From the NCBI GenBank assembly GCA_002722245.1, contig PBLA01000029.1, forward strand, positions 22,049 through 86,048: a DNA stretch of 64,000 nucleotides, given 5' to 3'. The DNA is from Flavobacteriales bacterium (GTDB taxonomy: Bacteria; Bacteroidota; Bacteroidia; Flavobacteriales_C; GCA-002722245). Below the pieces are notes generated by a model. It did not search any database and was not told the DNA's origin. It saw only the letters and a list, made by a program, of their open reading frames with translations. Positions 60,417 to 64,000 of this stretch are shown piece by piece; the first letter of the stretch is position 1, and each line of letters begins with the position of its first letter. The position numbers were made by a program, and so were the translations under genes.

Positions 60417-61094
60417 ATGAGTGCAAAAAGAGAATCATTGTTTTCAAAGAAAAATATGAAATTGATTAAGGATCCATTAAATGATTCTAATCCAATTTCT
60501 ATTCAGGTACTAGGAATTTGTTCCGCACTAGCCATTACAATAATGCTTGAAAACGCTTTTGTAATGTCCATGTCTGTACTATTTGTATTGATTATGGCTA
60601 ATGTGGTAGTTTCTTTACTAAGAAACCTCATTCCGGACAAAATTAGAATCATTGTTCAATTGGTTATTGTTGCTACCCTTGTAATTACAGTAGATCAAGT
60701 GTTGAAAGCTTATGTTTATGAAGTTTCGAAACAATTGTCCGTATTCGTAGGGTTAATAATTACCAATTGTATCATTATGGGGCGATTAGAGGCGTTTGCT
60801 TTAGGGAATAAGCCAGGACCTTCATTTTTAGATGCTATAGGAAATGCATTTGGATATACATGGATTTTACTTGTAGTTGGTTTTGTAAGAGAAGTATTTG
60901 GATCTGGATCTATTTGGGGTATTAAAATTATTCCAGATGATTGGGTATACCATATTAATCCTGATACAGGTTTGACAGAAGGTTTTTATGAGCACAATGG
61001 ATTGATGTTATTGTCACCAATTGCGCTATTTCTTGTTGCAGCTGTAATATGGGCTCAACGAAGTAAGAACAGAAAATTAATTGAAGAGAATTAA
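60417..61094 (+). CDS. nqrD: Na+-NQR subunit D
   Basis: A 225-residue membrane subunit with six helices, homologous to NqrE and RnfE. Conserved parts are PLNDSNPISIQVLGICSALAIT, KAYVYEVSKQLSVFVGLIITNCIIMGRLEAFAL with the membrane Cys that binds the intramembrane iron centre shared with NqrE, and REVFGSGSIWGI. It is 22 bp downstream of nqrC. Confidence 0.97.
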   Translation: MSAKRESLFSKKNMKLIKDPLNDSNPISIQVLGICSALAITIMLENAFVMSMSVLFVLIMANVVVSLLRNLIPDKIRIIVQLVIVATLVITVDQVLKAYVYEVSKQLSVFVGLIITNCIIMGRLEAFALGNKPGPSFLDAIGNAFGYTWILLVVGFVREVFGSGSIWGIKIIPDDWVYHINPDTGLTEGFYEHNGLMLLSPIALFLVAAVIWAQRSKNRKLIEEN

Positions 61095-61111
61095 AATAAA
61101 AATTTACAAAA

Positions 61112-61729
61112 ATGATAGATTACGTTAATATAATAGTTAAAAGTATTTTTGTAGAGAACATGATTTTCGCCTATTTCTTAGGTATGTGTTCGTATTTAGC
61201 CGTTTCCAAATCTGTAAAAACGGCTTCTGGTTTAGGTGCCGCTGTAATCTTTGTGCTTATGGTTACTGTTCCGGTAAACTACCTGCTCGAAAATTACGTG
61301 TTGGCTGAAGGAGCATTGGCGTGGTTAGGAGAGGATTATGCGTCTTATGATTTATCCTTTCTTTCATTTATCATGTTTATTGCTGTAGTGGCATCTATTG
61401 TTCAGTTAGTAGAAATGGTTGTTGAAAAATTTGCGCCTGCTTTATATGGTGCGCTAGGTATTTTTCTTCCGTTAATTGCTGTAAACTGTTCTATACTTGG
61501 TGGTGCATTATTTATGCAAGAAAGACAATATGCTTCTATTGGTGAAGCAACTGCGTTTGCTTTTGGTTCAGGAATCGGTTGGTGGATTGCAATTGTTGCT
61601 CTTGCCGCGATTCGTGAGAAGATTCGTTATTCCAACGTACCTGCTCCATTGAGAGGTTTAGGAATCACGTTTATTATAACTGGTTTGATGGGAATTGCTT
61701 TTATGGCATTCTTAGGTATTGAACTGTAA
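61112..61729 (+). CDS. nqrE: Na+-NQR subunit E
   Basis: A 205-residue membrane subunit with six helices in inverted topology to NqrD. VKSIFVENMIFAYFLGMCSYLAVSKSVKTA and ALGIFLPLIAVNCSILGGALF carry the two conserved half-helix motifs with the cysteines expected to ligate the [2Fe-2S] centre between NqrD and NqrE. It ends 26 bp before nqrF. Confidence 0.97.
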   Translation: MIDYVNIIVKSIFVENMIFAYFLGMCSYLAVSKSVKTASGLGAAVIFVLMVTVPVNYLLENYVLAEGALAWLGEDYASYDLSFLSFIMFIAVVASIVQLVEMVVEKFAPALYGALGIFLPLIAVNCSILGGALFMQERQYASIGEATAFAFGSGIGWWIAIVALAAIREKIRYSNVPAPLRGLGITFIITGLMGIAFMAFLGIEL

Positions 61730-61755
61730 TTTAAGAAAACTTATATTTAGGCGAT

Positions 61756-63045
61756 ATGATAGTTATTAGTATTTCGATTTTTTTAGTAGTGGTTCTACTT
61801 TTAGTTTCCCTACTATTATTTGCTAAAGCAAAACTAGCCCCATCTGGGATGGTGAAAATCACTGTGAACGGTGAAAGAGTCATTGAAACGGATGCCGGGG
61901 GTACACTATTATCAACTTTAGGAAACAACAAAATTTTTCTTCCCTCTGCATGTGGAGGTGGTGGAACTTGCGCGATGTGTGAGTGTCAAGTTCACTCTGG
62001 TGGAGGAGAAATATTACCTACTGAAAAACCTTATTTTTCCAGAAAGCACATTGCTGAAAACTACAGATTAGGGTGTCAGGTTAAAGTAAAGCAAGATATG
62101 GAGGTAGAAATTCCTGCTGAAATATTTGGTATTAAAAAATGGGATTGTGAAGTTATTTCTAATTATAACGTTGCTACATTTATTAAAGCCTTTACAGTAA
62201 AATTACCTGAGGGTGAGTTGTTGGATTTTCAGGCTGGTGGATACATTCAAGTAGATGTTCCTGAATTAACAGTTGATTTTTCAAAAGATATTAATATCGA
62301 ACCTGATCCTTCTGACCCTGCAGGACCGGATAAGTTTAAGTCTGATTGGGATCGTTTTGGTTTATGGAATTTAAAGATGGTTAACCAAGAACCATGTTTC
62401 CGCGCCTACTCTATGGCTAATCACCCAGCTGAGGGGAACATAATCATGTTAACCATTCGTATCGCTACCCCACCTTGGGATAGAGAAAAGAATGATTGGA
62501 TGGATGTGAATCCAGGAATCTGTTCTTCCTTTGTGTTCTCTAGAAAAGTTGGTGATACTGTAACTATTTCAGGGCCTTATGGTGAGTTCTTTATTAAAGA
62601 AACTGACGCTGAAATGATTTATATTGGTGGTGGTGCAGGTATGGCTCCAATGCGTTCACATTTATTCCATCTTTTCCACACATTAAAAACAGGTAGAAAA
62701 GTAACTTACTGGTATGGTGGTAGATCACGAAAAGAGTTGTTCTATGAAGAAGATTTCCGTCAAATAGAAAGAGAATTCCCTAATTTTAAATTTTACATTG
62801 TTCTTTCTGAACCGGAAGAGTCTGATAATTGGAAGGAAATGAAATCGATTGATGATGAAGGGGATGGCTTCCTAGGTTTTGTGCATAATGCCGTGATTGA
62901 ACATCAATTAAAAGTACATGAGGCACCAGAAGATATTGAATTTTATTTCTGTGGTCCACCAATGATGAATCAGGCAGTAATCAAAATGACTGATGACTGG
63001 GGAATTCCACCTGAGAACGTCGCATTTGACGATTTTGGAGGGTAA
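61756..63045 (+). CDS. nqrF: Na+-NQR subunit F (NADH dehydrogenase, 2Fe-2S/FAD)
   Basis: A 429-residue electron-input subunit. It has an N-terminal membrane helix (VISISIFLVVVLLLVSLLLF), a [2Fe-2S] domain with C66, C72, C75 and C107 (SACGGGGTCAMCECQV...RLGCQV), the FAD-binding RAYSMANHP and the NADH-binding YIGGGAGMAPMRSH. The C-terminal FYFCGPPMMNQAV and final FDDFGG complete the family pattern. It is the last gene of the operon, followed by a clear terminator. Confidence 0.97.
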   Translation: MIVISISIFLVVVLLLVSLLLFAKAKLAPSGMVKITVNGERVIETDAGGTLLSTLGNNKIFLPSACGGGGTCAMCECQVHSGGGEILPTEKPYFSRKHIAENYRLGCQVKVKQDMEVEIPAEIFGIKKWDCEVISNYNVATFIKAFTVKLPEGELLDFQAGGYIQVDVPELTVDFSKDINIEPDPSDPAGPDKFKSDWDRFGLWNLKMVNQEPCFRAYSMANHPAEGNIIMLTIRIATPPWDREKNDWMDVNPGICSSFVFSRKVGDTVTISGPYGEFFIKETDAEMIYIGGGAGMAPMRSHLFHLFHTLKTGRKVTYWYGGRSRKELFYEEDFRQIEREFPNFKFYIVLSEPEESDNWKEMKSIDDEGDGFLGFVHNAVIEHQLKVHEAPEDIEFYFCGPPMMNQAVIKMTDDWGIPPENVAFDDFGG

Positions 63046-63070
63046 ACCACTTCAAAATATATTATTTAAG

Positions 63071-63096
63071 GCCACTCATTTGAGTGGCTTTTTTTT
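63071..63096 (+). terminator. Terminator of the nqr operon
   Basis: 7-bp stem GCCACTC / GAGTGGC with an ATTT loop and an eight-T run, 25 bp after the nqrF stop. Confidence 0.9.
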
Positions 63097-63568
63097 GTAA
63101 AAATGTATTCTTTTACGCCCTAAAATTATTTATTTAGGCATATGTCGGACTCATAAAATTATCAATAGTTAATTCTTCTATTCCTTTTGTGTGGTAACTA
63201 AATGATTATACACTAAGAATAGTTTCTTCAATAGAAATTCGTTGAAAGATCTCTGTATATTTTTTTCTACAATTATTTCAAGCTAGTAGATGGAAAGCTA
63301 AAATTCTTATGTTTTTAAAAGGTTTAACGGTCTGTTTTTCAGAGTGTAACATGATTAGTTATCGCTGTATTGATATTTTTTTCTATAAAAATTAAATTTT
63401 TTCAAGTTTTAATTCCTCCAATCTTTGGGTTATGGAAACATTTAAAACTACACATAATCAAAATTTAGTCTACACCTATGATTCATCATATGTTACGACT
63501 CAACTCTTAAATTTTATTTTGAAAAGTATTCTTGAATTTTTTATCGAACACAATTAATTTAATTTTTT
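63097..63568. other. Long AT-rich intergenic region
   Basis: About 470 bp with no credible frame, tRNA or strong hairpin. Near matches to the -7 consensus occur (for example AATCTTTG near 63420 and TATTTTG near 63516), but none is exact. It is by far the longest non-coding stretch in the window and leads into a secreted multidomain protein gene; it may hold a distant promoter or a long 5' leader. Confidence 0.5.
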
Positions 63569-64000
63569 ATGAAATCAAACATTAAAAGCTATAATAAAGC
63601 TATTTTTTGCTTATTATTCTTCGTGAATTTTTTTTCACACATCAAAGCACAATCAAATAACTGTGATTTCCCTCCATTTCTTGAGGGACAAGACCGATCT
63701 TATGCAGTCGGTGATATATTAAGTAGAGACGGCATTGACTATCAAGTTATTCAACCTGGATGGGCGAATTTTTCTTCTCAAGATGATTGGTGGGCTCCAG
63801 GAACAGGATCTTCATGGACGCAAGCATGGAGCATAGTTAACAGTCCATGTTTAAGTAGTGGTAATTCAAATGGTAATTCTGTATTAAATTTTGATGGAGT
63901 CAATGATTTTATTAACGCAGATGAAGTTGTAAATAATTTGACAGGGAATAATTTTACTGTAGAGTTTTGGATAAATACAGATGTTCTGAATCAAGATGTC
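63569..64000 (+). CDS. Secreted protein with CBM5/12-like and LamG-like domains, 3' partial
   Basis: The first 144 residues of a gene that runs past the window edge. The signal peptide is YNKAIFCLLFFVNFFSHIKAQ. Residues ~32-95 (PPFLEGQDRSYAVGDILSRDGIDYQVIQPGWANFSSQDDWWAPGTGSSWTQAW, read in segments) have the Y-x-x-G-D-x-V...Y-x-V...W...W pattern of chitin/cellulose-binding CBM5/12 modules. From ~105, VLNFDGVNDFINADEVV followed by NNFTVEFWINTD is the start of a LamG/concanavalin-like domain. Such mosaics in this phylum usually end in T9SS tails. It is likely an adhesin or polysaccharide-active protein; the main part is not visible. Confidence 0.85.
   Translation, partial: MKSNIKSYNKAIFCLLFFVNFFSHIKAQSNNCDFPPFLEGQDRSYAVGDILSRDGIDYQVIQPGWANFSSQDDWWAPGTGSSWTQAWSIVNSPCLSSGNSNGNSVLNFDGVNDFINADEVVNNLTGNNFTVEFWINTDVLNQDV

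Noticed and set aside
1..64000. CRISPR arrays, tRNA/rRNA genes, insertion sequences, prophage or integrase genes
   Set aside because: No regularly spaced repeats, no cloverleaf candidates in the gaps, and no transposase, integrase or phage structural proteins were found on reading either strand.

Overview
The window is AT-rich, densely coded chromosomal DNA of a Bacteroidota bacterium, most likely a marine member of the Flavobacteriales. Four proteins carry or approach type IX secretion (T9SS) sorting tails. Several promoters match the Bacteroidota -7 consensus TAnnTTTG. There is a complete Na+-translocating NADH:quinone reductase operon, a PorE-like OmpA/PD40 protein, and DUF families common in this phylum (DUF4442, DUF3817, DUF5103, DUF4259). 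Genus-level placement is not possible from sequence reading alone. No rRNA, tRNA, CRISPR array, insertion sequence or prophage was seen.

Layout. 1-490: 3' end of a secreted protein with a type B (CHU_C-like) tail. 503-2826: a tetR - ABC1/AarF kinase - small protein operon with a perfect palindrome upstream. 2995-5438: hotdog DUF4442, DUF3817, SUI1/eIF1-like protein and an MscS channel. 5526-13402: a fatty-acid beta-oxidation operon (acyl-CoA ligase, FadN-, FadA- and FadE-like), with a MORN-repeat gene between fadN and fadA. 13586-15769: a degenerate beta-lactamase-like protein, a nitroreductase and an unknown secreted protein. 15909-18299: a T9SS beta-propeller protein.

18459-31678 is the most distinctive region: a tightly coupled minus-strand beta-glucan (laminarin-type) locus. 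In transcription order it encodes a Na+/solute symporter, two outer-membrane beta-barrels without a recognised family, two jelly-roll lipoproteins, a GH3 beta-glucosidase, a T9SS two-module binding protein, a GH16 laminarinase and a GH158-like TIM-barrel hydrolase. A small T9SS glycan-binding-like protein is encoded divergently (31894-32517). No SusC/SusD pair and no dedicated regulator are present, so this looks like an alternative polysaccharide-utilisation architecture in which the two barrels may take the SusC role and the symporter carries sugar across the inner membrane.

32664-43630: 2OG-Fe(II) oxygenase, a very large ABCG-like transporter, MORN protein, ferredoxin, DUF445, a membrane glycosyltransferase/TPR fusion, YkgJ protein, thiol peroxidase and a WYL regulator. 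43819-50493: PorE-like protein, 2-oxoacid dehydrogenase E2 and two GT2 glycosyltransferases. 50685-56645: DUF4259, zinc-ribbon membrane protein, PfkB kinase, S8 peptidase plus outer-membrane partner, hotdog thioesterase, ApaG and DUF5103. 56794-63045: nqrABCDEF. From 63569 a secreted CBM/LamG protein runs off the right edge.

The parts fit an aerobic marine polysaccharide degrader: extracellular and surface hydrolases release gluco-oligosaccharides, a Na+-coupled symporter imports sugars, and Na+-NQR maintains the sodium gradient that powers it. All functions are inferred from sequence motifs; none was confirmed by database search.
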